Position numbers and translations under genes: made by a program. From the NCBI GenBank assembly GCA_019415945.1, contig DXYF01000001.1, positions 30,278-94,277 of the forward strand: a DNA stretch of 64,000 nucleotides. Reading direction: 5' to 3'. This document shows positions 43,942 through 53,009 of this stretch, piece after piece (the first letter of the stretch is position 1; every line of letters begins with the position of its first letter). Under the pieces are notes generated by a model. It was given only the letters and a program-made list of their open reading frames with translations, was not told the DNA's origin and ran no database searches. This DNA is from Clostridiales bacterium (lineage in GTDB: Bacteria > Bacillota > Clostridia > Oscillospirales > Acutalibacteraceae).

Positions 43942-45257
43942 TGATTGATTTTTTGAGAGCGGCTTTGGAATTTACGGTTATTTTGCCGGGTGCGTTGCTT
44001 GCGTTTCTTCCGGCAAAGCGGTACTTTCGCACAGAAAGCATAAAGCTTGCGTTGATTGTCACCTCAATTTTACTGCTTATGTGTGCAGTCTGCGGAGGCA
44101 TTTGCAGTTATTTTAAGATAGGCTCTTTCCCTCTTATAATCCCCGCATCTGCGGCGGCAGGCTTTCTGTACTGCCGTTCATTAAGTCTTGAAAAACGCAG
44201 ATGTATCAGCATAATACTTGCTGTATGCGGAGTTTTTTCGTGCATTTACTGTATTTCAAGGGCAATTAACATCTTGGTCATCCCAAACGGTACTGACCCT
44301 TGGTTTTGCCTTTATGCGGGGGTAATTTATAATCTGATGTGCTGGCTGTTTGTTGCCGCAGCGTGGTATCCCGCATCACACGCCGCACGCTCGCTGATTG
44401 ACGAAGAGGGAACGGCACAAACCTGGTATGTGTTCTGGATTTTGCCGCTGGTATTTATTGTGCTTAATATTTTTATGACGCCTGTGCACCCCGAACTTTT
44501 GCTCCAGGGGCGTTCGATGCAGCTTTATATAGTAAACTCGGTTGTATTTTTGTGCCTGCTTTGCCTGTTCTATCTTTTGTTTTATCTTATGTCAAAGAGC
44601 CTTAACAAAAACGATCTGTTAAGACAGGAAAACCAGTTTCTTTCAATGCAGCAGACGCAGTATGAAATGCTTTGTACTGCCATTGAGGAAACCCGTCAGG
44701 CAAGGCACGATATGCGTCATCATTTTGCCGCACTTTCTGCCCTTGCAGGTAAAAAGGAATGGGATGAACTTGAAAAATATCTTTCTACCGCCCGCAAAAA
44801 CATACCCGACTGCGATTTAAATCTCTGCGATAATCCTGCAGTTGACGGCGTTGCAGGGCATTACAGCGTATTGTTCAAGGGGTACGGTATCCCGTTTTCT
44901 ATGGAGCTTGATTTGCCTTATAAGCTTCCGATTTCGGATATTGACATTTGTCTTGTAATGTCAAACCTTTTGGAAAACGCCCTCGAAGCAAGCCTACGCA
45001 CCGACGAAACAAAACGGCATATAAGCGTGAGGGCATATCTTCATTCCGACAATGTTGTACTTATTTGCGTTGAAAACACCTTTGACGGAGAAATTGAAGA
45101 GAAAAACGGCATTTTTAAATCGTCCAAACGAAAGACAAACGGCGTGGGTATTCAGTCAATAAGAAATATTGCCGAAAAAAACGGCGGCTACAGCAAATTC
45201 ACATACTCAGACGGCGAATTTTGTGCAAATATAATGCTTAGGGGAAACAGCAGGTAA
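43938..45257 (+). CDS. GHKL-type sensor histidine kinase (AgrC-like)
   Basis: 439 residues. About six N-terminal membrane helices (to residue 220), a coiled dimerisation segment, ARHDMRHHFAAL with His257, N-box NLLENALEAS and G-box KTNGVGIQSIRNIA. This is the usual partner of LytTR regulators, and its multi-helix sensor domain is of the type that detects peptides or membrane signals. No pheromone gene was recognised nearby. AAAAGGGGG precedes the ATG. Confidence 0.92.
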   Translation: MMIDFLRAALEFTVILPGALLAFLPAKRYFRTESIKLALIVTSILLLMCAVCGGICSYFKIGSFPLIIPASAAAGFLYCRSLSLEKRRCISIILAVCGVFSCIYCISRAINILVIPNGTDPWFCLYAGVIYNLMCWLFVAAAWYPASHAARSLIDEEGTAQTWYVFWILPLVFIVLNIFMTPVHPELLLQGRSMQLYIVNSVVFLCLLCLFYLLFYLMSKSLNKNDLLRQENQFLSMQQTQYEMLCTAIEETRQARHDMRHHFAALSALAGKKEWDELEKYLSTARKNIPDCDLNLCDNPAVDGVAGHYSVLFKGYGIPFSMELDLPYKLPISDIDICLVMSNLLENALEASLRTDETKRHISVRAYLHSDNVVLICVENTFDGEIEEKNGIFKSSKRKTNGVGIQSIRNIAEKNGGYSKFTYSDGEFCANIMLRGNSR

Positions 45258-45364
45258 CAAGCGACAAACGCACACGGCTCTCCTCCCTGTTTTCTGCAGA
45301 TTTTATATTTGTTCTAACCCTGCTTTGAATATTTGAAACACTTTTCATTAAATATTTGTATGCA

Positions 45365-46075
45365 CTAAAAACCGTCAAGCGGATTGATTTTTTCAAGCTC
45401 AGCAATGTCATATGCGGGTTTGCTTACCTTTTCACGCTTAGAGGCTTTATCTTCTTCAAGCCACCTGAGCAAAACGGCAAAATGGTTTTGGTAACGCTTG
45501 CCCGTAATTTCAAGATAGCTTGACAGGCGTTCAAGCTTTGCGTCGCAGGTGCTTGGATATTTTTTCATAAGCTCATCAAGCTCGCTCTGGGTCAAAATTA
45601 CATTTTTAAATTGTCCGAGAGGCGGAAGCGTTTGCCCTCTCTCATTCTTTATCATTCTGTTACTTTCTTTATCATTCTTATATTGTTGCCCCTCGTCTGC
45701 CACGCTTTTGCCGATTGTCTGCCCGTTGTTTGCCCCTATGTTTGCCCGAATGTTTGACGGTCTTTGGTACTCGTCATATTTATTAACAGTAATAATTGAG
45801 TATTTCGAGGTTGTTTTGACCGTCACTTCACCGGTCGATTTCAGATGTTCAAGTGCAGTCCTTACGGATTTTACCGAGATTTTTAAATTTTCCGACAAAC
45901 GGGCAACGCTTGTCACAACCTGTCCGCGGTGAACGGTAATGCGTTCAAAATCATGGTCTGTGACATTTGCAGTCAAAAGAAGATGTACAAAAACTCTGAA
46001 GGTGTTTGAGTCATGATACCAACGCCAATTAAGAATTTTTCTGTTTAATTTTATGAAGGTTGATTTTTCAGGCAT
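45365..46075 (-). CDS. Winged-helix replication-type protein (phage replisome organiser-like)
   Basis: 236 residues. The N-terminus FIKLNRKILNWRWYHDSNTFRVFVHLLL and the winged helix (VARLSENLKISVKSVRTALEHLKSTGEV...YSIITVNKYDEY) are typical of DnaD/replisome-organiser proteins of phages and conjugative elements. The C-terminal part resembles the helical end of such proteins (YLEITGKRYQNHFAVLLRWL). No other phage genes are nearby, so it is an orphan, probably a remnant of a mobile element. AGGTGAAATAA precedes the ATG, immediately after a 21-codon ORF. Confidence 0.7.
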   Translation of the reverse strand: MPEKSTFIKLNRKILNWRWYHDSNTFRVFVHLLLTANVTDHDFERITVHRGQVVTSVARLSENLKISVKSVRTALEHLKSTGEVTVKTTSKYSIITVNKYDEYQRPSNIRANIGANNGQTIGKSVADEGQQYKNDKESNRMIKNERGQTLPPLGQFKNVILTQSELDELMKKYPSTCDAKLERLSSYLEITGKRYQNHFAVLLRWLEEDKASKREKVSKPAYDIAELEKINPLDGF

Positions 46076-46141
46076 TTATTTCACCTGCCTGCCGTATGTT
46101 TTTGTGTTTTTAACTATTGTTTTATAAATATATTTTGTCAT
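46076..46141 (-). CDS. 21-codon ORF directly upstream of the winged-helix gene
   Basis: Product MTKYIYKTIVKNTKTYGRQVK. AAGGAGG lies 5 nt before its ATG, a stronger site than that of the following gene. Its TAA stop is immediately followed, in the same frame, by the ATG of the winged-helix gene. It may be a leader peptide that couples translation, or the real N-terminus cut off by a stop mutation. Confidence 0.5.
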   Translation of the reverse strand: MTKYIYKTIVKNTKTYGRQVK

Positions 46142-46306
46142 ATCTTCCTCCTTTGTCTTTCATATACATAACTGATTTCGCAAAAAATTGCATAAAAATA
46201 TGCAATTTTAATTTTTTTGAGATTTTTTATTTAACTTTTGAATTTTCAAACATATTACTTACAGCAAATTTCCAGTGTGTATACAAATTAACACAGTTTA
46301 CAAAAT

Positions 46307-46350
46307 AAAACGGAGACAAGCACCATATCAGTGTCTGTCTCCGTTTTTTA
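46307..46350. terminator. Terminator after the dockerin protein gene
   Basis: AAAACGGAGACA (46307-46318) with TGTCTCCGTTTT (46336-46347); T-runs on both strands. It lies 60 nt beyond the dockerin gene and about 165 nt upstream of the small ORF. The rest of 46142-46407 is very AT-rich and shows no gene. Confidence 0.7.
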
Positions 46351-46407
46351 CCGTACAAAAATGTACGAACAATTATTTAATTTTTACTCTTAAAACTCAA
46401 AACGAAT

Positions 46408-47352
46408 TTAGTATCCCGTCCGCGGAATTGATACGGCGGGTCCTACATATTTATCCAACCAAAAATACTTCAAATATTGCGTGTCGTAATAATACGAATC
46501 AAAAGGATATAAGTATAGATTTCTCGGGCAGATAAAAAAGTTATATGTTCTTGCCAATCGCCAGTCGTAATCCTCGTAATAATCTCCGAACGGCTCAACA
46601 AACGGTGTATATAGGTCGTTTGGCATCTCTGCGATGTACTTTTGAAGATGTGTTGCCGAATTAATATCAATATTTTCATACTCAACAGTATCATAACATA
46701 TAAGCATTTTTTGTCCTGTAGTAAAGTTTTCCTGCCCTGCCAAAAATCTCCGCACAAGCGTAACATCCTTTATGTCGACAGTGCCGTCCTTATTGACATC
46801 TCCCTTTTTTTTATACTGATGAGTCATACAGTTGAACTGATATAGCATGGAGTAAAACGCTTTAGTTGCTTCAGTGTCAGTATCGTCGCAGTAAATATCA
46901 TCTACATTTTCTACAAAGGCGCCGACAGCGTCTCTGCTTTTGACAAAATCCGACCAGTCACCATCACGGTACCAGTTGTTGAAATTCTCCTCTTCAAGTG
47001 CTTTTTCATATGTCATCTTAATATAACCTAAGTAAACATCTTCGGTATAAGCCGCCTCCAAAAGGTTATCAAACGCCTCTTGATATTCATCATCAGTATT
47101 CTGTATACCGTCTGAGAACAATGCTTTTGCCTCATTTAACCTTTGCCATGTATAACGCGAACTCGTATTCCTGTCAATACCTGTCATTGTATGTTGTTCA
47201 TACACACAGTAGTAAAGAGAATACAAATTACTGTATGCGTTATTCGAATTTTCATCTGCCTGAATTTGATTTGAATCTGCGGCTGAAACTCCGACACTGC
47301 AAACCAATGTCAGTATTGCCACAGAAAGCAATGTAGATAAAAATTTCTTCAC
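46408..47352 (-). CDS. Secreted dockerin protein with FIVAR-like helices
   Basis: 314 residues from a GTG at 47352 (KKFLSTLLSVAILTL signal peptide; AAAGGGTGAATGTT upstream). A helical region (about 30-180) contains a FIVAR-like segment (YTWQRLNEAKALFSDG). A dockerin follows (GDVNKDGTVDIKDVTLVRRFLAG); its second calcium loop is degenerate (YENIDINSATHLQKY). The Tyr-rich C-terminal tail is of unknown type. No catalytic domain recognised. It starts 32 nt after the decayed protease gene, which also had a dockerin. Confidence 0.75.
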   Translation of the reverse strand: MKKFLSTLLSVAILTLVCSVGVSAADSNQIQADENSNNAYSNLYSLYYCVYEQHTMTGIDRNTSSRYTWQRLNEAKALFSDGIQNTDDEYQEAFDNLLEAAYTEDVYLGYIKMTYEKALEEENFNNWYRDGDWSDFVKSRDAVGAFVENVDDIYCDDTDTEATKAFYSMLYQFNCMTHQYKKKGDVNKDGTVDIKDVTLVRRFLAGQENFTTGQKMLICYDTVEYENIDINSATHLQKYIAEMPNDLYTPFVEPFGDYYEDYDWRLARTYNFFICPRNLYLYPFDSYYYDTQYLKYFWLDKYVGPAVSIPRTGY

Positions 47353-47384
47353 AACATTCACCCTTTCATAAAAAATAACAATAT

Positions 47385-48900
47385 TCACATTCCAAATGCA
47401 ATTTCCTGTATGATTCTTACATCATGAACATCAACGCTGCCATCTCTGTTGCCGTCTGCCGCCAAAAGCTGCCGCTCATCAAGAGTAACAAGCTCAGCAA
47501 GATATTTACTTACCAGTGTTGCGTCGTTAATCTCTACAACCCCGTTAAGATTCACATCACCCAAAATAACTACTTTGCATGCTGTCGAATCAGAAGTTTT
47601 TTCAAACGGATATACGACATTACCGAATATACTTTCTGATATTACCTTAACCCTCATGTAAAGATTATATTCATCTGGAGTAATAGTATATGAATTTGAG
47701 TTAGCATTTGTAATGTCGTACCAGCTCGTTCCATTCAGAGAAATCTGCCATTGATAGTTGATATCATACTCGTCCCTTTCCGGTACGCCTATGCACTCTG
47801 CAGTCAAAGTTTCCCCCACAATCGGGTCGCCTACAATATTCACGCTTTCTATTGTCGACTTCGGATTAATAATCAATGTCTTGGTTACATTATTTGTAAA
47901 AACAAGTGACAACTCAGTATACTTTCCACCTAAAGATTCAATGTAATCTTTATAAATTATAACATAACCATCACATTTTTTGTAGTCAAATCTCTCATCA
48001 TCGCCTTCACGCAAAACAGTATTGTTTTTACTGCGAATATAAGAGAATTTACAGTCCGTATCAAAAGAAACAACAACATCTTCACCGTTGTCTATGATTT
48101 GTGTAGGATTTATATCTGCATAATGCTCTTGCGAAGTGGAGTTCTTTAAAATAGGTCTAATACTCAAATTACCTGTAGGTACATCATCCAAACCAAGAGA
48201 TTTGTTATAATAACAATCAGTCCAATTCACACTGTTACTATCGTTATCAAACCCATAAAAGCTTTGATTAACATCGATTCGTGCCTCAGTATCCAACTCG
48301 TTTTGTACCAGTCAAATTAAAAGTAGGTTTTGCGATCATAAAGTCGTCTGATATAGCAACTGCATGATTTACATTTAATTCATCTTTGGGGTAATCTTTC
48401 TCATCCACCATAGAACTCCAGTGAATAGGGTTATTATCTTCAAATATCGGCTCATTCCAGTTACTTAAATATTGCAATGCCTTAGCAGAACCACCGCCAA
48501 AATTAGGAATAGAAGTGTAATAACCATTATTTTCTCCGCTCTCATCAGGGGTAATACTGTTTGAGTATGCAACTGCACCGTGTGCCTCAGATATATCAAC
48601 TTTCGAACCGTAATTTCGAGAAATATACTGCTCAGCCGCACCAATAGTAGCATACAACCAACAAAGCCTATACGGTGATTGGCTTGTCGTAGTCGTACTA
48701 TACCCCAAACATCTTGGGTCATAATTTATTGAAAGCTCCACGGTACCGTCGCTCAAATCAGTCCCAAACCTTTCGTAAGGGTCAGGTACATAACCATAAT
48801 CGATCTCTTCTGTTGATGTTTCTTCCGCTGCACAAAAAACGGGAAACGAACAGATTAAAATCATACCAACCAATAATAGCGAAACAGTTTTTTTTAACAT
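47385..48900 (-). pseudogene. Decayed dockerin-bearing C1A cysteine protease
   Basis: Two frames overlap by 11 nt near 48290. The first (48286-48900; GGAGG upstream) has a signal peptide and the papain-like active-site segment YRLCWLYATIGAAEQYI with DISEAHGAVAYSN, then ends. The second (47385-48296, opening at a TTG) starts in what looks like the end of a lectin-like domain (NQSFYGFDNDSNSVNWTD), followed by an Ig-like module and a dockerin (GDVNLNGVVEINDATLV, DGNRDGSVDVHDVRII). The catalytic His/Asn half normally lying between these parts appears to be deleted and the junction is out of frame, so the protease should be inactive. A functional two-protein reading is unlikely. Confidence 0.7.
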
Positions 48901-49069
48901 ATAAAAAAACCTCCTATCAATTATTAAGCATATTATAGCATATTTTGTTAATATTTTCAGCAAATTATATAATTTTAATAAAATTCATTTATTGTCACAA
49001 TTTCAATTACCTGTTTTTGGTTATTATTAACAATATTTTCCAAACAATATAATATTATCCTGTCTAACG

Positions 49070-49205
49070 CTAAAAACCGTACAACGGTTCAAGCAGCTTT
49101 GTTTCATTAATGTCTGAAAATTCTGAAGATGTTACAAAACCATCTCGGAACAAATGTGCTGTTTCATACAAACCTTTGTCAGTATTTTGATTAGAAACAA
49201 AAAGA
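49070..49205 (-). pseudogene. Possible decayed gene fragment
   Basis: About 44 codons open on the minus strand (...TDKGLYETAHLFRDGFVT..., ending LEPLYGF) with protein-like composition but no start. The stretch 48901-49204 otherwise holds only the promoter region of the protease and nothing else I can identify. Weak call. Confidence 0.25.
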
Positions 49206-49231
49206 GGAAACAGCGTTTTACTGTTTCCTCA
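49200..49231 (-). terminator. Terminator of the rubrerythrin gene
   Basis: GAGGAAACAG (49205-49214) with CTGTTTCCTC (49222-49231), minus strand continuing TTTTTGTTTC; 28 nt after the stop codon. Confidence 0.8.
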
Positions 49232-49259
49232 AAATTTGACTTAAATTGTATCTGTCAGA

Positions 49260-49799
49260 TTACTTAAAATATCTGTTTAAAAGACCTCTGAAGCCTGCAC
49301 CGTGTCTTGCTTCGTCCTTAGCCATCTCGTGAACTGTGTCATGGATAGCGTCAAGATTCTGAGCCTTTGCTCTCTTAGCAAGGTCAAACTTACCCTCGCA
49401 GGCACCTGTTTCAGCGTCAACACGCATCTGGAGGTTCTTCTTTGTGCTGTCTGTAATTACCTCGCCGAGAAGCTCTGCAAACTTAGCAGCGTGCTCTGCC
49501 TCTTCAAAAGCATACTTTGTGAATGCAGCTGAAATCTCGGGATAACCCTCTCTGTCAGCAACTCTTGCCATTGCAAGATACATACCAACCTCGCTGCACT
49601 CGCCCTCAAAGTTAGCTCTCAAATCCTTGAGAATATCCTCGCTTACGCCCTGTGCTACGCCAACCTCGTGAACGGTTGCAAATGAAGCCTCTTCGTCCAT
49701 CTGCTTAAATTTCTCGGCAGGAGCCTTACATACCGGGCAAGCCTCGGGAGCTGTGGGACCTTCGTGAACATAACCGCATACTGTACAATACCATTTCAT
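49260..49799 (-). CDS. Reverse rubrerythrin (peroxide reductase)
   Basis: 179 residues. The rubredoxin domain is at the N-terminus (WYCTVCGYVHEG, CPVC: Cys5, 8, 21, 24) and the ferritin-like diiron domain follows (EGECSEVGMY, YAFEEAEHAAKF, EMAKDEARHG), the reverse order of classical rubrerythrin and the type found in Clostridium. Reduces hydrogen peroxide with NAD(P)H-derived electrons. It lies 26 nt downstream of a PerR-like gene and is probably in its regulon. Confidence 0.93.
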   Translation of the reverse strand: MKWYCTVCGYVHEGPTAPEACPVCKAPAEKFKQMDEEASFATVHEVGVAQGVSEDILKDLRANFEGECSEVGMYLAMARVADREGYPEISAAFTKYAFEEAEHAAKFAELLGEVITDSTKKNLQMRVDAETGACEGKFDLAKRAKAQNLDAIHDTVHEMAKDEARHGAGFRGLLNRYFK

Positions 49800-49825
49800 A
49801 ATTTTTTCTCCTTTGTAATAAAATA

Positions 49826-50221
49826 TTAATGTATATTTTTATTTTTACAATCAGGGCAAATCCCGTAATAAAGAATATATCTGCTTTCTACAGAAAATCC
49901 TCTTTCGGAAAGCTCTGACGCAATACCTGAATCACTATTATCGTTTCCTATGTCAAAAACGCTGTTGCAGCAAGTACATATAAAATGAGGATGGGGACTT
50001 ACATTGCCGTCCAGACGCTCCTCGCTGTTAAGACTGCAAATAACCTGAGCCTTTCCCTCTTCCTTGAACAACGCTATATTTCTATATACCGTACCCAAGC
50101 TTAAATCGGGAATATCGGGTTTGAGCTTATCATAAATCCAACGGGCACTCGGATGAGAATCCGTTGAACATAAAGCCTCGTAAATAGCCTTGCGTTTTGA
50201 ACTGAAATTTCGTTTAGCCAT
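49826..50221 (-). CDS. perR: PerR-type Fur-family peroxide regulator
   Basis: 131 residues from the ATG at 50221 (GAGGAAATT upstream; the frame extends five codons further). Winged helix with HPSARWIYDKL and LGTVYRNIALFKEEG; the regulatory metal ligands of PerR appear in RLDGNVSPHPHFIC and FDIG, and the structural zinc in CTCC and CPDC. PerR represses peroxide defence when its Fe(II) site is unoxidised. Co-transcribed with rubrerythrin. Fur versus PerR is judged by the RLD...HPH pattern and by context. Confidence 0.8.
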   Translation of the reverse strand: MAKRNFSSKRKAIYEALCSTDSHPSARWIYDKLKPDIPDLSLGTVYRNIALFKEEGKAQVICSLNSEERLDGNVSPHPHFICTCCNSVFDIGNDNSDSGIASELSERGFSVESRYILYYGICPDCKNKNIH

Positions 50222-50242
50222 AATTTCCTCTGTCAAAATCAG

Positions 50243-50257
50243 TAATGATTATCATCT
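50243..50257. promoter_or_regulatory. Fur/PerR-like operator
   Basis: TAATGATTATCATCT, with core palindrome ATGAT-T-ATCAT (50245-50255), lies about 25 nt upstream of the perR start. It matches 10 of 14 positions of the Fur consensus and 9 of 14 of the PerR box, so autoregulation is likely. Confidence 0.45.
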
Positions 50258-50343
50258 TTGACTACATATTAACACATGATAATTGATTTATTTTTCTTTA
50301 TTGGAATAATATTAATTTTTTTTTAATTTTTTGAGGTGAGATT

Positions 50344-51219
50344 TTGGTAAGAAAATTAAAATTCAAATTATTTTACTCGATTTTAATTATCATTTCCATG
50401 TTGTTTCTGTCGTTTGTCCTGTTTGCGGGAGTCAAAAACGATGAATCAGCCGAAAAGGAAGATTCGGTTTGTCTTACCGTTTTGATGTACCACTGCGTTT
50501 TAAAGGACAGCAATATGCAAAACGAGTATACGGTTTCTCCAAATCTTCTGGAAAACGATTTAAAATATTTAAAAGAAAACGGATATACATCTGTTGTCGT
50601 TGAGGACTTGATAAATTATGTATTTTACGGAAAAAACCTGCCCGAAAAATGCGTAATGCTTACCTTTGACGACGGCTATTACAACAACTATTATTACGCA
50701 TATCCTCTTTTAAAACAATACGGCTTTAAAGGAGTGCTGTCCCCTATTGCAAGCGAAAGCGAAAAATACACCGAGTCGGGCGAGGTTTCGGTAACATACG
50801 GAATTGCCGGCAAAAACGAACTGGAAGAGATGTATAAAAGCGGTGTATTTGAAATACAAAATCACTCTTACTCAATGCATTCTCTTGCACCGAGAAAGGG
50901 CGTAAATATTAAGCCAAACGAAAACGAGGAGGAGTATAAAAAAGAAATTACGCAGGATATCAGCAAAGCTCAAAGCTATATCGAAGGCGTTACGGGCAAA
51001 GAACCGACTTGCTTTGTTTATCCGTTCGGGGCAAAAAGCGAAATAACCGAGCAGACGGTGCGAAAACTCGGATTTGTCTGCACTCTCACCTGCACTGAAA
51101 AGACGAATTTTATAACGCGTGATGAGGAGTGTTTGTTTGAGCTTGGCAGATACCGCCGAGATAACGGCGAAAGCATATCTCAGCTTTTTAACCGTGCTGA
51201 AAATTACAAAGGAAAATAA
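50344..51219 (+). CDS. Membrane-anchored polysaccharide deacetylase
   Basis: 291 residues, starting at TTG with GAGGTGAGATT upstream. One N-terminal membrane helix (about 9-30), then a NodB-homology domain: VLMYHCV, MLTFDDGYYNN (catalytic/metal Asp pair) and IQNHSYSMHSL (metal His pair). Acts outside the cell on N-acetylated sugars of peptidoglycan or polysaccharide. It has its own transcription unit next to perR; specificity is unknown. Confidence 0.88.
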   Translation: MVRKLKFKLFYSILIIISMLFLSFVLFAGVKNDESAEKEDSVCLTVLMYHCVLKDSNMQNEYTVSPNLLENDLKYLKENGYTSVVVEDLINYVFYGKNLPEKCVMLTFDDGYYNNYYYAYPLLKQYGFKGVLSPIASESEKYTESGEVSVTYGIAGKNELEEMYKSGVFEIQNHSYSMHSLAPRKGVNIKPNENEEEYKKEITQDISKAQSYIEGVTGKEPTCFVYPFGAKSEITEQTVRKLGFVCTLTCTEKTNFITRDEECLFELGRYRRDNGESISQLFNRAENYKGK

Positions 51220-51306
51220 ATTACTGCATATTGTCATTTGCATAATTTTATTATGATTACAGTATAAATTAAAATATATTTAAAATATTGCAACGGAGGA
51301 AAAATA

Positions 51307-51579
51307 ATGAGCGAAATGCAAAAGCCCAAAAAACACACACTCATGCTTGACAACAGGGGCAAGCTTATTATGACGGGAATTGAAGATGTCAACGGCTTTA
51401 ACGAAGAAACGGTTTCAACAAAAACCTCGTGCGGAACACTGATAATAAAGGGTGAAAAACTGCACATTGACAAACTCAATCTCGAAACGGGCGATGTATC
51501 CATTGACGGAAAAATTAACGCAATGCAGTATATCGGAAGCGACATTTCACAGTCAAAGCTTTCAAGATTATTCAGATAA
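51307..51579 (+). CDS. yabP: Sporulation protein YabP
   Basis: 90 residues. HTLMLDNRGKLIMTGIEDVNGFNEETV and TSCGTLIIKGEKLHIDKLNLETGDVSIDG are diagnostic. YabP is made in the mother cell under sigma-E in Bacillus and is needed for spore coat and cortex assembly with YabQ. CGGAGG lies before the ATG. First gene of yabP-yabQ-divIC-yabR. Confidence 0.93.
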   Translation: MSEMQKPKKHTLMLDNRGKLIMTGIEDVNGFNEETVSTKTSCGTLIIKGEKLHIDKLNLETGDVSIDGKINAMQYIGSDISQSKLSRLFR

Positions 51580-51591
51580 TAGGGTGTTTTT

Positions 51592-52140
51592 GTGGAACTG
51601 ACATTTGCACAGCAATCAACTGCTTTTCTGTATTCATTATTATTAGGGCTGTGTTTCGGGGCTTTTTATGAGGTTCTGAGATTTATCAGGCTTTGTATCG
51701 ACGCGGGAAAAATTGCGACAATCATTACGGACATTCTATACATGATAATTGTGTCAATTTCTCTGTTTCTGTTTTCTGTCGCTTTCCTGCTCGGATTTGT
51801 AAGAATCTATGTAATAATCGGGAGCGTTATCGGATTTTTGGCTTTTAAATTAACCGTCGGACGCCTTGCCGCAAAAATCTACTGTCCCGTAATCGTTTTT
51901 TTCAGAAAATTATCACTTAATTTTCGCAATAAATTAAAAAAATTTACAAAAAAGCTATTGAAAAAACCACACAATATATTGTATAATATTAGCAAACGAA
52001 GTACATATACAAGCAAGTCTTGCGATAAAGCAAACGACAAAAAGGTTACTGATAGCAATGAAAGACAAAAATATGCAGTCAAAAAGTTCTCAGACCGCTC
52101 AAAGGCCGCAGGACGCGGTAATAAAAGAGATAAAACCTGA
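51592..52140 (+). CDS. yabQ: Sporulation membrane protein YabQ
   Basis: 182 residues from a GTG 12 nt after yabP, with AGGGTG upstream. Several N-terminal membrane helices (LLLGLCFGAFYEVLRFIRL is typical), then a long Lys/Arg-rich tail. In Bacillus YabQ is required for cortex formation. Its last 83 nt overlap the divIC frame. Confidence 0.9.
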   Translation: MELTFAQQSTAFLYSLLLGLCFGAFYEVLRFIRLCIDAGKIATIITDILYMIIVSISLFLFSVAFLLGFVRIYVIIGSVIGFLAFKLTVGRLAAKIYCPVIVFFRKLSLNFRNKLKKFTKKLLKKPHNILYNISKRSTYTSKSCDKANDKKVTDSNERQKYAVKKFSDRSKAAGRGNKRDKT

Positions 52141-52429
52141 GAAAAAAAGAAAAGGTCGCTATATTCTGTTGTATCTTGCAATTATCGGCTTTGCGTTTTA
52201 CGCGGTTATTACAATCATTAACCAAAGCGTTCAGATTTCCGACAAGAAATCCGAGTTGCTTGAATTGCAGCAGCAGATTAATGTTATTGAAATTCAAACT
52301 CAATACCTTGAAAAGGTACAGAGCTATGAAGGCGATGAGCTTTCTGAATATATAGAAAAAATCGCCAAAGAAGAACTCGGCTACATCAGCGAGGGCGAAA
52401 GAATTTTTATCAATGTAGCAGGAGATTGA
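52058..52429 (+). CDS. divIC: Cell-division protein DivIC/FtsB-like
   Basis: 123 residues: basic cytoplasmic tail, one membrane helix (about 37-57), then a coiled coil (SDKKSELLELQQQINVIEIQ) and the C-terminal EELGYISEGERIF motif of septum-formation initiators. Binds FtsL and DivIB at the septum. Start taken at 52058 although the ribosome site is weak (AAAGG 13 nt upstream); ATG 52073 is an alternative. Either way it overlaps yabQ. Confidence 0.88.
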   Translation: MKDKNMQSKSSQTAQRPQDAVIKEIKPEKKRKGRYILLYLAIIGFAFYAVITIINQSVQISDKKSELLELQQQINVIEIQTQYLEKVQSYEGDELSEYIEKIAKEELGYISEGERIFINVAGD

Positions 52430-52478
52430 TTTAACCGGTTTTAAAGGGTAGAATATTATTAAGGGGTAATAAAATTTT

Positions 52479-52952
52479 ATGGGTATCGAAGTCGGAATGA
52501 TTTTGGAAGGCAAGGTTTCAGGAATAACAAAGTTCGGTGCATTTGTGGATTTGCCCGATTCTAAAACGGGTATGGTACACATATCAGAGGTTGCACCTAC
52601 TTTTATCAATGAAATCGGTGATTATGTCAAGCTGGGACAAACTGTTAAGGTTAAGGTTCTTGCTTTAAACGACGGCAAAATCAGCCTGTCAATCAAACAA
52701 GCTTTACCCAAAGAACAGCAGCAGGCTAAATCTCAAAAGCCGCACAGACAGCGTCAGCCGTATAAGCCTGCTCCGCCCGTAACCTCTCCGGGGGCATACG
52801 AGTGGCAAAGCTCTCAAAAGAGCTCTCCTGCATCGTTTGAGGATATGATGTCGAGATTTAAGCAGACAAGCGAGGATAAAATATCCGACCTTAAGCGTGG
52901 CAGTGAAAGCCGCGGCTACAGCCGCAGAGGCAACGGAAACGGCAGAAGATAA
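52479..52952 (+). CDS. yabR: S1-domain RNA-binding protein (YabR)
   Basis: 157 residues. A single S1 domain (residues 1-72: VGMILEGKVSGITKFGAFVDL, GMVHISEVA, VKVKVLALNDGKISLSIKQ) followed by a Gln/Pro/Arg-rich disordered tail. It lies after divIC exactly as yabR does in Bacillus. Probably binds RNA or ribosomes as a general stress protein; the role is not settled in the family. Confidence 0.9.
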   Translation: MGIEVGMILEGKVSGITKFGAFVDLPDSKTGMVHISEVAPTFINEIGDYVKLGQTVKVKVLALNDGKISLSIKQALPKEQQQAKSQKPHRQRQPYKPAPPVTSPGAYEWQSSQKSSPASFEDMMSRFKQTSEDKISDLKRGSESRGYSRRGNGNGRR

Positions 52953-53009
52953 ATTTGTTATTACGGGCGTGTTTTATACGCTTAAAATTTAATACAGGGA
53001 GGCATAAGT

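Noticed and set aside
45365..46141. Prophage boundary
   Set aside because: Only one replication-type gene is present; no integrase, capsid, lysis or attachment-site duplication was seen.
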